From Gemmata sp. (GTDB taxonomy: Bacteria > Planctomycetota > Planctomycetia > Gemmatales > Gemmataceae), in contig JANWYJ010000050.1 of NCBI GenBank assembly GCA_025055115.1, positions 1-53,359 of the forward strand: a stretch of 53,359 nt of DNA, written 5' to 3'. The notes below the pieces were generated by a model. The model made no database searches. It saw only the letters and a program-made list of their open reading frames with translations, and was not told where the DNA came from. Positions 1 to 8,793 of the stretch are shown one piece after another (the first letter of the stretch is position 1; each line of letters starts with the position of its first letter). A program made the translations under genes and the position numbers.

Positions 1-241
1 GCAAGGCCGTGGCGGGGTTGATGCCTGAAGGGCAGCGGGCCAAGAATTCGTCATCCGAGAGCCGCCGCCAACGGGGATTTGGACGCAGCTGCGGCCATTT
101 TCTGCTACCAACAATCACAAAAAGAATGATAAGAATCCCGATCACAATTCCCATCACTATGAAAATCCACCCATGAGAATCCACGATCACTGACGGGAGG
201 CTCAACACCGGCTTTTCGACCCTCCCACGGCAGCATCTCAT
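1..241 (-). CDS. Partial single-pass membrane protein, function unknown (runs off the left edge)
   Basis: Reading the minus strand from an ATG at 241 gives about 80 codons without a stop before the window ends. The N-terminus is short and polar. A strong hydrophobic segment follows at about residues 27-45 (IFIVMGIVIGILIILFVIVG), then a basic stretch and the acidic-to-cysteine segment LSDDEFLARCPSGINP. I infer an inner-membrane protein with one helix and a cytoplasmic tail. The LSDDEFLARC type of tail is, to my recollection, common in planctomycete hypothetical proteins, but no function is known to me. No clear Shine-Dalgarno precedes the ATG, so the start could be a later GTG. It lies in the same direction as the lipoprotein gene to its right. 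Confidence 0.5.
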   Translation of the reverse strand, partial: MRCCRGRVEKPVLSLPSVIVDSHGWIFIVMGIVIGILIILFVIVGSRKWPQLRPNPRWRRLSDDEFLARCPSGINPATAL

Positions 242-349
242 GTTCGCACAGAAGCGAATCGGAGAAAACCCACCGAGCGGGGCAAAAAGAACCCCGGAAG
301 GTCCGAGGTCGGGCCTGCCAGGGAAGACGTTATCTGCGTGGCGCGGGGG

Positions 350-802
350 TTATTTGCTCGTCAGTTCGATTTTGTAGCCCTCGGGCGGCGGCGGGTCAGT
401 CAATTCGATCGTGAGCGGGGTCGTTTCTTCGCTATAGTACTTCGCGGCCACTTTGGGAACGGAGGGATCGCTGTTCTCACCCTCGGTGGGATGAAAGTAG
501 GTGACCTTGTACCATCCTGGCGGTGCGCCGCTGCCATTGTCGCGGTGGTCCATGCCCGTGGTGACCAAGTTGAACCGACCGTTGGAAATCGGGCCGGTGC
601 AACCCACGCGGTAGTTATTACCCTTCGATACATCGGGGGAGAACATCAGAACCCCACCGGTCATCGGTTTGCCGTCGAGAGTGACCGTGCCGCCGGCAGG
701 CACCCGTTTAACACCGCTTTCGCATCCTAGGTTTGTGAGCAGCACCAGGAAAAGCCCACAGCTCAAGGTTGACAATTTCAGCATGAAGAGAAGGCATCTC
801 AT
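350..802 (-). CDS. Small secreted lipoprotein with a carboxypeptidase-regulatory-like beta domain
   Basis: This 150-residue protein starts with a hydrophobic signal (about residues 8-25) ending in TNLGC, a plausible though imperfect lipobox, so it is probably lipid-anchored. The mature part has the pattern GTVTLDGKPMTGGVLMFSP, typical of the short carboxypeptidase-regulatory-like or transthyretin-like domain found in many planctomycete lipoproteins, followed by GWYKVTYFHP and a conserved C-terminus. I chose the ATG at 802 because AGGAGC lies six bases upstream; an in-frame ATG at 784 is the alternative. It sits 86 bases downstream of the DUF1559 gene on the same strand. This pairing recurs in planctomycetes and suggests co-expression. 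The biochemical role is unknown. Confidence 0.75.
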   Translation of the reverse strand: MRCLLFMLKLSTLSCGLFLVLLTNLGCESGVKRVPAGGTVTLDGKPMTGGVLMFSPDVSKGNNYRVGCTGPISNGRFNLVTTGMDHRDNGSGAPPGWYKVTYFHPTEGENSDPSVPKVAAKYYSEETTPLTIELTDPPPPEGYKIELTSK

Positions 803-888
803 GAATTCGCTCCTGTGTTCAAACTCCGGACGAAAATAGCCGACCACGACGGCCTTCGACTGCAGCCATCGTGATCGGCCTTCGGGTA

Positions 889-1965
889 TCACCAATCGTT
901 GCCAGGAACACCGCCATCGTCCGGGATGCACGCAATGCGCCAACTGGCCGTCGTCACGCTGGTGGAAACCAAACGGACGCTACCATCGCCCAAGCCGCAC
1001 ACCATCACCCCCGGGTGAGGCGAGGTGAGAGCATGGGGCTGGCACTGACCGGCCGGGGGATTGGCGAAGAAGGGAATGGCACTATTGAATTGCACGTCCA
1101 TGCGAGCACGGGGGACGCCGGATTCATTCTGTTGTGTTTGATTCAGCCCCCGGCGATCAAAATAGGTGGGCATACCGAAGACGCCGAGGTCGCGGGCATT
1201 GCCCATCCCGTGGAAGCTAATCCCCCAACCAGTCCAACAGCCCTGGCCTTGCCCACCCCAGGGGATCGCCGCATCGCACCAGCGCAGCCGGTGGGCAATG
1301 GCCACCGTGTTCGAAAGTCCATCGGGCATTGCTGCCAACAGCGTGCGGTTCACACTGGGGTCAAAGACCATGACATTCGCAGCATAGTTGGCCGTGGCGA
1401 ACTCCGCGGTGCTGCCGGCGGGGCGATTCTGCAAGCCGGCACCACTCCAACCATTGGGTGGCCAACCCAGCGGCGGGGTGTGGTTCGTCGGCCCATTATC
1501 CGCCGGGCACAGATAGGTTCGGACCACTTCACTGGCGACATCCCATTCAATACTAAACGTCCGAACATTATAGCCACGAATCTTCGGATTGGCATTCGTC
1601 CCGCGATCATGAAGCGGTTGCATTTCTATCTGGGGCAGAATTTGGTGCCACATGGTTGTGATGTCGCGGTTGGGACTGCTGGATGGCCAAATACCAGCAC
1701 CGTTCCAACGACGTAACCAGGCATTGGGAACGGCGTTGTAAACGTCGGCATAATTGTGAAAAGCCAAACCGATTTGTTTCAAGTTATTGCTGCACTGCGT
1801 CCGGGCGGCAGCTTCCCGCACTTTCTGAACCGCTGGCAAAAGCAAACCAATCAGAACGGCAATAATGGCAATCACCACCAACAACTCAATCAGCGTAAAA
1901 GCCCGGCCTGTGCGTGTGCTACTGCGAGTGCTCGGCGACAATGTCGCAGCCTGTGAAACACACAT
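889..1965 (-). CDS. DUF1559 family pseudopilin-like protein (type IV prepilin N-terminus, H-X9-DG C-terminus)
   Basis: This 358-residue protein has a classic type IV prepilin leader: a short basic segment (about residues 1-20) ending at RA|FTLIE, followed by the hydrophobic helix [20 protein letters not shown] and then [20 protein letters not shown], the hallmark of the planctomycete DUF1559 family. The C-terminus carries [15 protein letters not shown], the family H/DG motif. It should be processed by a prepilin peptidase and sit in or outside the inner membrane; the function of DUF1559 proteins is not established. The ATG at 1965 is preceded by AGGAGA eight bases upstream, which is better than an upstream in-frame ATG at 2037. 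The residue before the processed Phe is Ala, not the commoner Gly. Confidence 0.9.
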   Translation of the reverse strand: MCVSQAATLSPSTRSSTRTGRAFTLIELLVVIAIIAVLIGLLLPAVQKVREAAARTQCSNNLKQIGLAFHNYADVYNAVPNAWLRRWNGAGIWPSSSPNRDITTMWHQILPQIEMQPLHDRGTNANPKIRGYNVRTFSIEWDVASEVVRTYLCPADNGPTNHTPPLGWPPNGWSGAGLQNRPAGSTAEFATANYAANVMVFDPSVNRTLLAAMPDGLSNTVAIAHRLRWCDAAIPWGGQGQGCWTGWGISFHGMGNARDLGVFGMPTYFDRRGLNQTQQNESGVPRARMDVQFNSAIPFFANPPAGQCQPHALTSPHPGVMVCGLGDGSVRLVSTSVTTASWRIACIPDDGGVPGNDW

Positions 1966-2860
1966 GAGGTGTCTCCTGGAGTGAGGAGGGAATCTCGCTC
2001 GCAAAACTGCGGGCGATCTACCTGCGACTCGGCCCACCGACCGTCACCAGAACATCACAGACTGCAACAGAAACAGCGAGTCGTTGAAAACTTTAGAAAA
2101 AGGGCGAGGTCTGGTGGGAAAACGAGTTCGGACTTTTCTCCCGTTGGTGAAGTTTGCCGCGAAGAGCATCTCCAACTCGTTGTCTGATCCCGATCACCGC
2201 CGGTGATGGATCGGAACGCCGGCCCGCAGGCTGTGCTATCGCGGTCTGTTCCAACCAAAGGAAGTGAAAACAATAGTACCAGAGAATTCCTGCGGGGGAA
2301 GCCAGTTCTCATCAAAATCTCACGGAACATTCGCAATACCAGTGGCGACCAAAGGAATTGGTGCCGTGTATCTCATCAAACTCCGCGGTGCATGATGGCC
2401 TGCAATCCATCTGGCACATAACCACACCGCTCCAAGTATCGGAACCGCTCCTCAATTCCAACGACACCATCCCCACCCCCAAGAACTCAAGCACTCCCCC
2501 ACCCCCGAGACCCCATGCACGCGCCGCCTGGCGGGCGACACGCTGTGGTTGGTCTCATCCACTGCCGCAGCTTGTGAACAGAAGACACCTAGCATACATA
2601 AGTTTACATTAACGAAGTCACATGATCAACACAAGCCGAGAACCCCCCCAAAAATCGAATGGTTCGGCACGAAAACCCAGGCGGGTTCCACAGGGAGGCG
2701 GTCAGTTCTGGACCGTCCTCGTTTTCACGGCTCACCTACGAGGTGGTTGCAAGACCCGCCAACAGATGGCAACATGGGGGCATTCGGCGAATGCGCCGCG
2801 TTTGGAAACAACCTCTGGCAAACCCCATTGGTCAATCGAAGAGGTTGCATGGAGATGTGA
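1966..2860. other. About 0.9 kb without a convincing gene
   Basis: This gap separates the thioredoxin-fold gene (stop at 2861) from the DUF1559 gene (start at 1965), both on the minus strand. Short open frames occur on both strands, but none has a ribosome-binding site, a recognisable domain or sensible composition. C-rich low-complexity DNA lies at about 2460-2515, and an AT-richer patch at about 2590-2630 could hold the DUF1559 promoter, though I cannot fix -35 and -10 boxes. I see no tRNA, rho-independent terminator or insertion sequence. Confidence 0.5.
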
Positions 2861-3427
2861 TCACTTCTGGACAGCTTTCTTGAGCGTTTCAGCCACAGCC
2901 GGAGCATCGGTTTCATTGAGTGACTGATACCCGAACGACTTCACGACACGGCCTTGATGGACCACGACTGCGGTCAGCCGGGCATCGGAATTGATTCCCC
3001 ACTCGTCGGGGCCGCTGGCTTTGCCATAGACCGTGAGGGCGGAAGTGTTGAAATACTGCGCGATTTTCCCCAAATACTCCTTGGCTTGATCGGCGTCGTC
3101 GGTCAGCCAAATGGCGACCAACAGGCCGTCCTGACCCAACTCTTCTTCTAACTTCTTGAGGTAACGAAACATCGGGCGATCAAAATCTTTCGCCGCGAGG
3201 AAGGCGAAGACGGTGGGTTTTTCCTGCCGCAGCGCCACAAAATCAACTTCTTTATCTTTCGGATCGCCACTGACGGCAAAAACCTTCAGCGCAGGGGCCT
3301 TTTGGCTTTCCTTCGGACCCGAGGGCACATCCGCGGCGGCCGAGCCGAAAGCCAACAAGCAGCCGCTGAACACGCCCAGCCACACCACGCTTCTCAATGA
3401 ACACGTGCGAACGTCGGGAGAATTCAT
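2861..3427 (-). CDS. Secreted thioredoxin-fold protein lacking the CxxC pair
   Basis: This 188-residue protein begins with a signal peptide (hydrophobic core VVWLGVFSGCLLAFGSAAA). The rest follows the thioredoxin/TlpA/peroxiredoxin pattern: a strand KPTVFAFLAAKDF where a redox protein would have WCxxC, a helix with LKKLEEELG, a strand LLVAIWLTDD, and WGINSDARLTAVVVHQGRVV near the C-terminus, which resembles the cis-Pro strand region. No CxxC is present, so disulfide exchange at the usual site is unlikely; a scaffold or binding role is inferred. It is the last gene of a minus-strand set after DUF1501 and DUF1549/DUF1553 genes and is separated from the latter by a tandem-repeat array. Confidence 0.75.
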   Translation of the reverse strand: MNSPDVRTCSLRSVVWLGVFSGCLLAFGSAAADVPSGPKESQKAPALKVFAVSGDPKDKEVDFVALRQEKPTVFAFLAAKDFDRPMFRYLKKLEEELGQDGLLVAIWLTDDADQAKEYLGKIAQYFNTSALTVYGKASGPDEWGINSDARLTAVVVHQGRVVKSFGYQSLNETDAPAVAETLKKAVQK

Positions 3428-3442
3428 GGTAAATCTTTCTCG

Positions 3443-3524
3443 TCAGTGGTTGAACAAAAACTGGTGGTTGAACAAATCAGTGGTTGAACAAATCAGTGGT
3501 TGAACAAATCAGTGGTTGAACAAA
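3443..3524. repeat. Tandem array of a 16-bp unit that includes the end of the upstream gene
   Basis: The unit tcagtggttgaacaaa occurs perfectly at 3443-3458, 3477-3492, 3493-3508 and 3509-3524, with a diverged copy at 3462-3476. The rightmost copy is coding: read on the minus strand it supplies the C-terminal Leu-Phe-Asn-His and TGA stop of the DUF1549/DUF1553 protein. Every further copy therefore repeats a gene end, including its TGA, towards the next gene. The copy at 3443 matches the coding end for 20 bases. The array fills most of the gap before the thioredoxin-fold gene start at 3427. Confidence 0.95.
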
Positions 3525-5980
3525 AACTCGCGACCGGTTAATACGGCCCACACCAGGTCTTCGATGGCTTCGCGGCGGGTGGTTGCATTCGATCCTTCCT
3601 CGAGAAGCGCCAACAACTTGGTTTTCTCGGTGGGCGTGGGTCGGCGGGCCAGTGCCCGCAGGAATAATTCGTCGAGAATCTTCTCATTGGACCAGTTGTC
3701 GGCCAGCCAACGGCCGACCACCGAGTTTTTATCGCGCAGTTTGTCGTTGAGGGTGTAGCCGTTATTCAGATGCAGGGCTTGCGTGACGCTGGAATCGGAA
3801 CTGCGTTCGCACGCACACGATTGAACGCGCTCGGCACGCCCGAAGGCATCGAGGAAACGGGATGTCACCAAGGAATCGGGGATTTGGATAGCTCGTGTCC
3901 CGAGGGGGTAGGTGTTGATGGGTCGGCTGTCGTCGCCCGCGGCGGAGTTGATCTTGTCGAAGGGGGTGGGCACGCCCGTGACGTCGGAGTAGGCATCAAG
4001 GATGACCTCCGCGGGCAGACGGCGAATGAGGTAACGGGAATAGAACCGGTCGTCGGCGGCGTTGCCCGGCAATGGCTGGGATGAGCGTTGGTACGCGGCC
4101 GAGTTGAGGATCAGCCGCATAAGGTATTTGAGATCGTAGTGGTGTTGGACCAGATCCGCGGCCAGGGCGTCGAGCAATTCCGGGTGCGAGGGAGGGTTCG
4201 TTTCGCGCAAGTCGTCTTCGGGTTCCACCAATCCGCGCCCCATGTAATTGCGCCAGACGCGGTTGATGATGGCTTTGGCGAAGTAAGGGTTATCCGGTGC
4301 GGTCAGCCAGGCCACGAAATACTCGCGACGATCACGGGGGGAATCGATCGGTAGCGGTTTTCCTCCCAGGGGCGTCGGTGGCATCGGAACACCGCGCCGC
4401 AAGTGGAGCACTTCACCATCGTGTTTGTTCTGTACGATCACGTCGTCGCGTCGTTCACCATTTTTGAGGGCAATGCGGGCGAACAGATTGGCAAAGGCCC
4501 AATACTGATCTTGTGTCCATTTCTCCAGGGGGTGATTATGACATTTGGCGCAGTTGATCGACAGGCCCATGAAGGTGACGGCGGTTGTTTCGGCCAACTC
4601 GCTAACGTCTTTGTGCAAGACAAAGTAATTGCCGCCGCCGTGGATCAGAGTGCTGCCAGTGGCCGTGAGAATGTCGCGCGCGAATCGGTCCCACGGTTGG
4701 TTATTGGCCACACTGTGGCGAATCGTGCGGTAGAACGCCCACATGGCTGGCTGGGCGAGTTTGCGTGTGGATACCAACAGCAGATCGGACCACTTGTGCG
4801 ACCAATAATCGACAAAGGCCGGATGGTCGAGCAAGCGGTCGATGAGCTGAGACCGTTTTTGGGGGTTGGTGTCCTTGAGGAACGCCTCGACCTCAGCGGG
4901 TGCGGGGAGAATCCCACAGGTGTCGAGGTAGACACGCCGGATGAATTCGGCATCGGTGCAAGGGCCGGAGGGAGGTATCCGCAACAGCTCCAATTTCCGC
5001 AGGATGTGATCGTCGATGTAGTTGTGGCGAGGCGATTGGCGGAACACTTCAGCAGCCACATCTTGCGCCCACGGTGCCGTGACCGTCACGAGGGCCACTT
5101 TCGTACCAAAGTTCACGGTGATCGCGGCTTCCCCTTGGCCGCGGGGGGTGATTCGGCCCTCATCATCGACTTGCACCACAAGTTCTTCGCTGGAGGCGAA
5201 GCGCGCCCACGGAGTGACGTCTTCTTGCGTGCCGTCGGAGTAGGTCGCCCGCACGATGATGCGATACGGAGAGTCTTTGGCAGGGTGGGCTGGCACTAGG
5301 ATTGCCTGGGGAAACACTTCCAGGCGTTCGAGTACCGGATCGCTTTCTTGCGGCCCGGGCGCACCAGCTTTGAGCCAATCGACCAGAAGCTGGTAATGGG
5401 GGGAACCCTCCTCGAACCGAGTACCGCCCCCGTGGGGAATACTCCGGGTGGCTTTCTTGAGCAATAAACTGTCGTTGGGTCGGCGCAGATCGACCCGGCG
5501 CGCAACTGCTTGCCGCGTCAACACAAACCAATCGGATTCGGGATCGTAACCGCGCAGCGAAAGTTTCATGCCACCCTTGCCGGCCAATGCCCCGTGACAG
5601 GCACCCATGTTACAACCGGCGCGCGTCAGGGTGGGCAGAACATGATTCCGGAAATTCCAATTCGTGTGACTGTCGCCCGCGGTCACTTCGACCGTGGCCT
5701 TTTGGCCCTGCACCGTCACGGTGATTGTGGCCTGACCGGCGGTTTTGGCAGAGATCCAACCTGCGGCATCCACCGGAATCGAGGTGTTGGACGAAGCGAA
5801 CGTCGCCTCCGCCGTGCGATCGCGCACAACACGACCGTTTTCCACCTCCACCACCACAAGTTGCTGACTGCGTACCGGACCGCTGATGTGGACCGTGGGG
5901 GGATAGACGCGAATCTCTCCGGCAACACTCGGGACAACCGATAGGAGACACACGAGGGCGGTTAAGGCCATGCGCGGCAT
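3509..5980 (-). CDS. DUF1549/DUF1553 protein with Big_2 domains and heme-type motifs
   Basis: This 823-residue secreted protein has a signal peptide (MALTALVCLLSVVPSVAG), then a bacterial Ig-like Big_2 domain (about residues 25-100), a cytochrome-like segment with CNMGACHG (CxxxCH, about residue 123), a second Big_2 domain (about 215-310), DUF1549 (about 320-520, containing FIRRVYLDTCGILP and the CxxCH motif CAKCHNHP) and DUF1553 (about 545-815). These very abundant planctomycete proteins are usually encoded beside DUF1501 genes, as here; their substrate is unknown. The start is supported by GGAGGGG upstream. The last four residues and stop lie in a 16-bp repeat duplicated downstream. The family ending FLFN is shared with the second homologue at 26045. 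Confidence 0.92.
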   Translation of the reverse strand: MPRMALTALVCLLSVVPSVAGEIRVYPPTVHISGPVRSQQLVVVEVENGRVVRDRTAEATFASSNTSIPVDAAGWISAKTAGQATITVTVQGQKATVEVTAGDSHTNWNFRNHVLPTLTRAGCNMGACHGALAGKGGMKLSLRGYDPESDWFVLTRQAVARRVDLRRPNDSLLLKKATRSIPHGGGTRFEEGSPHYQLLVDWLKAGAPGPQESDPVLERLEVFPQAILVPAHPAKDSPYRIIVRATYSDGTQEDVTPWARFASSEELVVQVDDEGRITPRGQGEAAITVNFGTKVALVTVTAPWAQDVAAEVFRQSPRHNYIDDHILRKLELLRIPPSGPCTDAEFIRRVYLDTCGILPAPAEVEAFLKDTNPQKRSQLIDRLLDHPAFVDYWSHKWSDLLLVSTRKLAQPAMWAFYRTIRHSVANNQPWDRFARDILTATGSTLIHGGGNYFVLHKDVSELAETTAVTFMGLSINCAKCHNHPLEKWTQDQYWAFANLFARIALKNGERRDDVIVQNKHDGEVLHLRRGVPMPPTPLGGKPLPIDSPRDRREYFVAWLTAPDNPYFAKAIINRVWRNYMGRGLVEPEDDLRETNPPSHPELLDALAADLVQHHYDLKYLMRLILNSAAYQRSSQPLPGNAADDRFYSRYLIRRLPAEVILDAYSDVTGVPTPFDKINSAAGDDSRPINTYPLGTRAIQIPDSLVTSRFLDAFGRAERVQSCACERSSDSSVTQALHLNNGYTLNDKLRDKNSVVGRWLADNWSNEKILDELFLRALARRPTPTEKTKLLALLEEGSNATTRREAIEDLVWAVLTGREFLFNH

Positions 5981-6004
5981 AGGTAATCCCCTCCGCGGAG
6001 CGGA

Positions 6005-6044
6005 AAAAACATCACTTCACGAATAAAAACATCACTTCACGAAT
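6005..6044. repeat. Perfect 20-bp tandem duplication upstream of the DUF1549/DUF1553 gene
   Basis: The 20-mer aaaaacatcacttcacgaat occurs at 6005-6024 and again at 6025-6044 without a mismatch. It lies 25 bases upstream of the DUF1549/DUF1553 start codon at 5980, in the leader between that gene and the DUF1501 gene. It is not palindromic. Confidence 0.95.
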
Positions 6045-6129
6045 CGGAATAGTCTTCAACAACGCCGGCCAATAAACATCAGTTCATTTATAACAAATGT
6101 TCACATTTTGACGGTCAGTGGCGGGCGAC

Positions 6130-6192
6130 ATCGGTGAGTAACTTCAATCGGTGAGTAGCTTCACATCATGAATCAATCACATCATGAATCAA
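6130..6192. repeat. Two overlapping tandem duplications at the DUF1501 gene end
   Basis: A 17-bp unit (atcggtgagta.cttca) occurs at 6130-6146 and 6147-6163 with one mismatch. A perfect 16-bp unit, tcacatcatgaatcaa, occurs at 6161-6176 and 6177-6192. The second 16-bp copy contains the minus-strand TGA stop of the DUF1501 gene (6189-6191), so the gene end has been duplicated downstream with its stop triplet. Confidence 0.93.
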
Positions 6193-7559
6193 AATAATTC
6201 ACTGATGGGTTTGACGTTGTAGTCCACCAGGGGGATGGGGCGATTCTGCGGCCCCGGCAGTTCCTTATGCGGGTCGAGTCCAAGTCCGCGGTAAATGGTC
6301 GCGGCCACCTCTGCGGGGGTGATGGGACGGGTTTTGGGGGCGTAGGCGTGTTCATCGGTTTCGCCGACAATCCGGCCACCTTGAAGGGGACCGCCACCCA
6401 TCAGGATAGTCCATGCCCCGGGGTGGTGGTCGCGGCCACCGGCGGGATTGACCTTGGGTGTGCGGCCGAATTCCCCCACGGCGACGACCATTGTCGTGGC
6501 CAATAAGCCCCGATCACTGAGGTCTTCCAACAAGGCGGTGTAGGCTTGGTCGAAGTTGGGGGCCACTTCTTTGGACATTTGGACGATGTCGGTGAATGGC
6601 TTGGAACCGTGAATGTCCCACGTCACTTCGTCGAACACCGTCTCGAACATGTTGACGGTGACAAAGCGCACGCCCGCTTCGATGAGGCGGCGTGCCATCA
6701 AACACGATTGCCCAAAGCGTGTCCGGCCGTAGCGGTCGCGGGTTTTCTCCGGTTCTTTCTCTAACGCGAAGGCCTCACGGGCTTTCGAGCTGGACATGAG
6801 CTTATAAGCGAGTTGGAAGTTGTCGTCCAGTTGTTGGGCGGCAGCGTTTTGCTCAAAGTGGGCCATCGCCGCATCGACAGCGTCGCGGAGTTTCTGCCGC
6901 CGTTGGGCACGGATGGCGGAGAGGTATTCGGGCGGCAGTAAATCGGGCACTTGGAATCCGGGGGCGTTGGGGTCGGCATTCAAAATGAAGGGATCGTAGG
7001 GCTTACCGAGATAGCCGGCCGTGTGGCCGTGGGGGAGGTTTCCCCCCGTACGGCCGATTGGCTTGGGCAGTAGCACATGGGCGGGCAGTTCCCCGCGTCC
7101 ACCTTTTAGATAGCCCAGAACACACCCGATGTGGGGATGCTCGACCCCGCCGGTAAAAAGCCGGCCGGTTTGCATCATCTGATGACCGGTATCATGCACC
7201 GCAGTGGCGGTATGATAGACCGTCCGCAGCAGGGAGTATTTGTCCGCATACTGGGCCATTTTGGGGAAGATTTCGCTGATATGAATTCCATTGACCGAGG
7301 TTTTGATGGGCTGGAACGGCCCGCGGACTTCAACCGGGGCTTGGGGTTTTGGATCCCAGGTATCGAGTTGACTGGGCCCGCCCACCAGAAACAGCATGAT
7401 ACAATTGATGTCGCGATCCGCAACTCCGGCGGCCTGAGTCGCGCGCTGCCAGCCGGCCAGGGTCAAGCCCAAGGGAGCCAAAGCTCCAGCATGCAAGAAG
7501 TCCCGCCGCGTTAAGCCGTCGCAGAACGTTGCGGGGCGAGTTGCATCGAGACGGATCAT
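6189..7559 (-). CDS. DUF1501 protein (alkaline-phosphatase superfamily fold, Tat-exported)
   Basis: This 456-residue protein has a twin-arginine signal (TRRDFLHAGALAPLGLTLAG, about residues 17-36). Family blocks follow in order: NCIMLFLVGGPSQLDTWDPKP, the segment RFGQSCLMARRLIEAGVRFVTV, and GEFGRTPKVNPAGGRDHHPG near residue 375. DUF1501 proteins are distantly related to sulfatases and alkaline phosphatases, and the conserved Asp and His residues could bind metal; no activity has been assigned to my knowledge. It is the first gene of a minus-strand operon with a DUF1549/DUF1553 gene 208 bases downstream, the usual planctomycete pairing. GGAGGAC precedes the ATG at 7559. Confidence 0.92.
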   Translation of the reverse strand: MIRLDATRPATFCDGLTRRDFLHAGALAPLGLTLAGWQRATQAAGVADRDINCIMLFLVGGPSQLDTWDPKPQAPVEVRGPFQPIKTSVNGIHISEIFPKMAQYADKYSLLRTVYHTATAVHDTGHQMMQTGRLFTGGVEHPHIGCVLGYLKGGRGELPAHVLLPKPIGRTGGNLPHGHTAGYLGKPYDPFILNADPNAPGFQVPDLLPPEYLSAIRAQRRQKLRDAVDAAMAHFEQNAAAQQLDDNFQLAYKLMSSSKAREAFALEKEPEKTRDRYGRTRFGQSCLMARRLIEAGVRFVTVNMFETVFDEVTWDIHGSKPFTDIVQMSKEVAPNFDQAYTALLEDLSDRGLLATTMVVAVGEFGRTPKVNPAGGRDHHPGAWTILMGGGPLQGGRIVGETDEHAYAPKTRPITPAEVAATIYRGLGLDPHKELPGPQNRPIPLVDYNVKPISELF

Positions 7560-7703
7560 ACGCCGTCCTCCGAGGGTCCGGAAAGCGGATTGTCCCTGTT
7601 ATTCTAAAACCTTTTCTTATCTTGGTAGCCAATTTCCAGCTTATCAGCAACAACGAAGTTGGTCGGCCGCAAGGATGGCGTGAACGGGCGTGGCCGTTCC
7701 ACG

Positions 7704-7786
7704 GCGCGAACCCAGGGGTGGTGAGAATCGAGAGCGCGAACTGGCCGGGCTATTGCGCAGCGCGAACCGGGGGGCGGTGAGAATCG
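7704..7786. repeat. Imperfect direct repeat in the divergent promoter region
   Basis: The core gcgcgaacc..ggggnggtgagaatcg appears at 7704-7730 and again at 7760-7786, each preceded by related tggccg-type sequence at 7691 and 7742. A further isolated gcgcgaa lies at 7734-7740. The repeat occupies the 265-bp gap between the divergent DUF1501 gene and the MoxR operon. It could be a regulator site or another diverged tandem duplication like those elsewhere in the window. Confidence 0.75.
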
Positions 7787-7824
7787 TATATTAACGTCGT
7801 CGCTTCCACGCATGGAGACGGCGC

Positions 7825-8793
7825 ATGGCCCGTAACGGCGTACCCTCTGCCCGACCCCCCCGGGAATTGGCATCCCGGCTGGACGATCTTCAAGCGAACA
7901 TCAACCGGGTGTTTCTCGGCAAGCCCGAGGTGGTACGTTTGGTCGCCGTCGCTTTGCTAGCGGAAGGGCACATCTTGCTCGACGACGTACCCGGGGTCGG
8001 CAAAACGCTTCTCGCCAAAGCCCTGGCTCGCAGTATTGCTTGCAAGTTCAACCGGATTCAGTTCACCCCCGACTTGTTGCCCGGCGATTTGATCGGCGTC
8101 ACCGTGTACAAATCGCAGACCAGCGAATTTGTCTTTCAACCCGGGCCGCTGTTTGCCGAAGTGCTCCTGGCCGACGAGATCAACCGGGCGACACCGCGGA
8201 CGCAATCAGCCCTCCTGGAAGCCATGCAAGAGCGGCAAGTGACGGTCGATGGTAACACCCGGCCCTTAGGTCCGCCGTTTCTGGTCGTTGCCACGCAAAA
8301 CCCCCACGAATTTGAAGGCACCTATCCACTGCCCGAAAGTCAACTCGACCGGTTCTTGATCCGCGTGAAGGTTGGTTATCCGAATCGTGACGCCGAACGG
8401 GCCATTCTGACGCAGCATCGGGCGGGCGAGCCGGTGGACAAGCTGGAACCCGTACTCCAGCCTGCGGATGTCTTGGCTCTCCAAGACTATGTCCGCAGTG
8501 TGCGTGTCGATGAGGCGATTGCCGAGTACATCCTTGACCTTGTCGGCGAGACCCGCCAGCACCATGAACTGGCCCTTGGGGCGAGTATTCGTGGAGCTTT
8601 GGCCTTATACCGTGCGGTGCAAGCCTATGCGGTCACCGCCGGCCGGGACTATGTCATTCCGGATGATGTCAAAACGCTGGCTGAGCCGGTCTTGGCGCAT
8701 CGGCTGGTCACCCGCAGTTGGGCAGCGGGGGGTCATCCCGATGCCGGACCGGTGGTTCGCGACATTCTCGCCAAGGTGAAGGTACCCACGTGA
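7825..8793 (+). CDS. MoxR family AAA+ ATPase
   Basis: This 322-residue AAA+ ATPase shows Walker A (DVPGVGKTLLAKALA, about residues 54-68), Walker B with the MoxR signature LLADEINRATPRTQSALLEAMQE, sensor 1 (VVATQNPHEFEGTYPLPESQLDRF) and a C-terminal lid domain. MoxR ATPases are thought to act as chaperones that help assemble metal- or VWA-containing partners. It is the first of a translationally coupled operon: its TGA overlaps the GTG start of the DUF58 gene, followed by a transglutaminase-like membrane protein. That trio is a widely conserved MoxR-associated module in the cell envelope. A GGAGA lies upstream of the ATG; another in-frame ATG at 7813 would add four residues. Confidence 0.95.
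   Translation: MARNGVPSARPPRELASRLDDLQANINRVFLGKPEVVRLVAVALLAEGHILLDDVPGVGKTLLAKALARSIACKFNRIQFTPDLLPGDLIGVTVYKSQTSEFVFQPGPLFAEVLLADEINRATPRTQSALLEAMQERQVTVDGNTRPLGPPFLVVATQNPHEFEGTYPLPESQLDRFLIRVKVGYPNRDAERAILTQHRAGEPVDKLEPVLQPADVLALQDYVRSVRVDEAIAEYILDLVGETRQHHELALGASIRGALALYRAVQAYAVTAGRDYVIPDDVKTLAEPVLAHRLVTRSWAAGGHPDAGPVVRDILAKVKVPT

Noticed and set aside
2055-2336. Small minus-strand gene of 93 codons in the large gap
   Set aside because: No ribosome-binding site, domain or plausible composition; treated as random open frame.
3443-3524. Possible CRISPR array
   Set aside because: The 16-bp units are directly adjacent with no spacers, and one copy is a coding gene end; no cas genes nearby.
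4403-5299. A 298-codon open frame on the plus strand
   Set aside because: Antisense shadow of the DUF1549/DUF1553 gene at 3509-5980; composition is that of a complementary strand.
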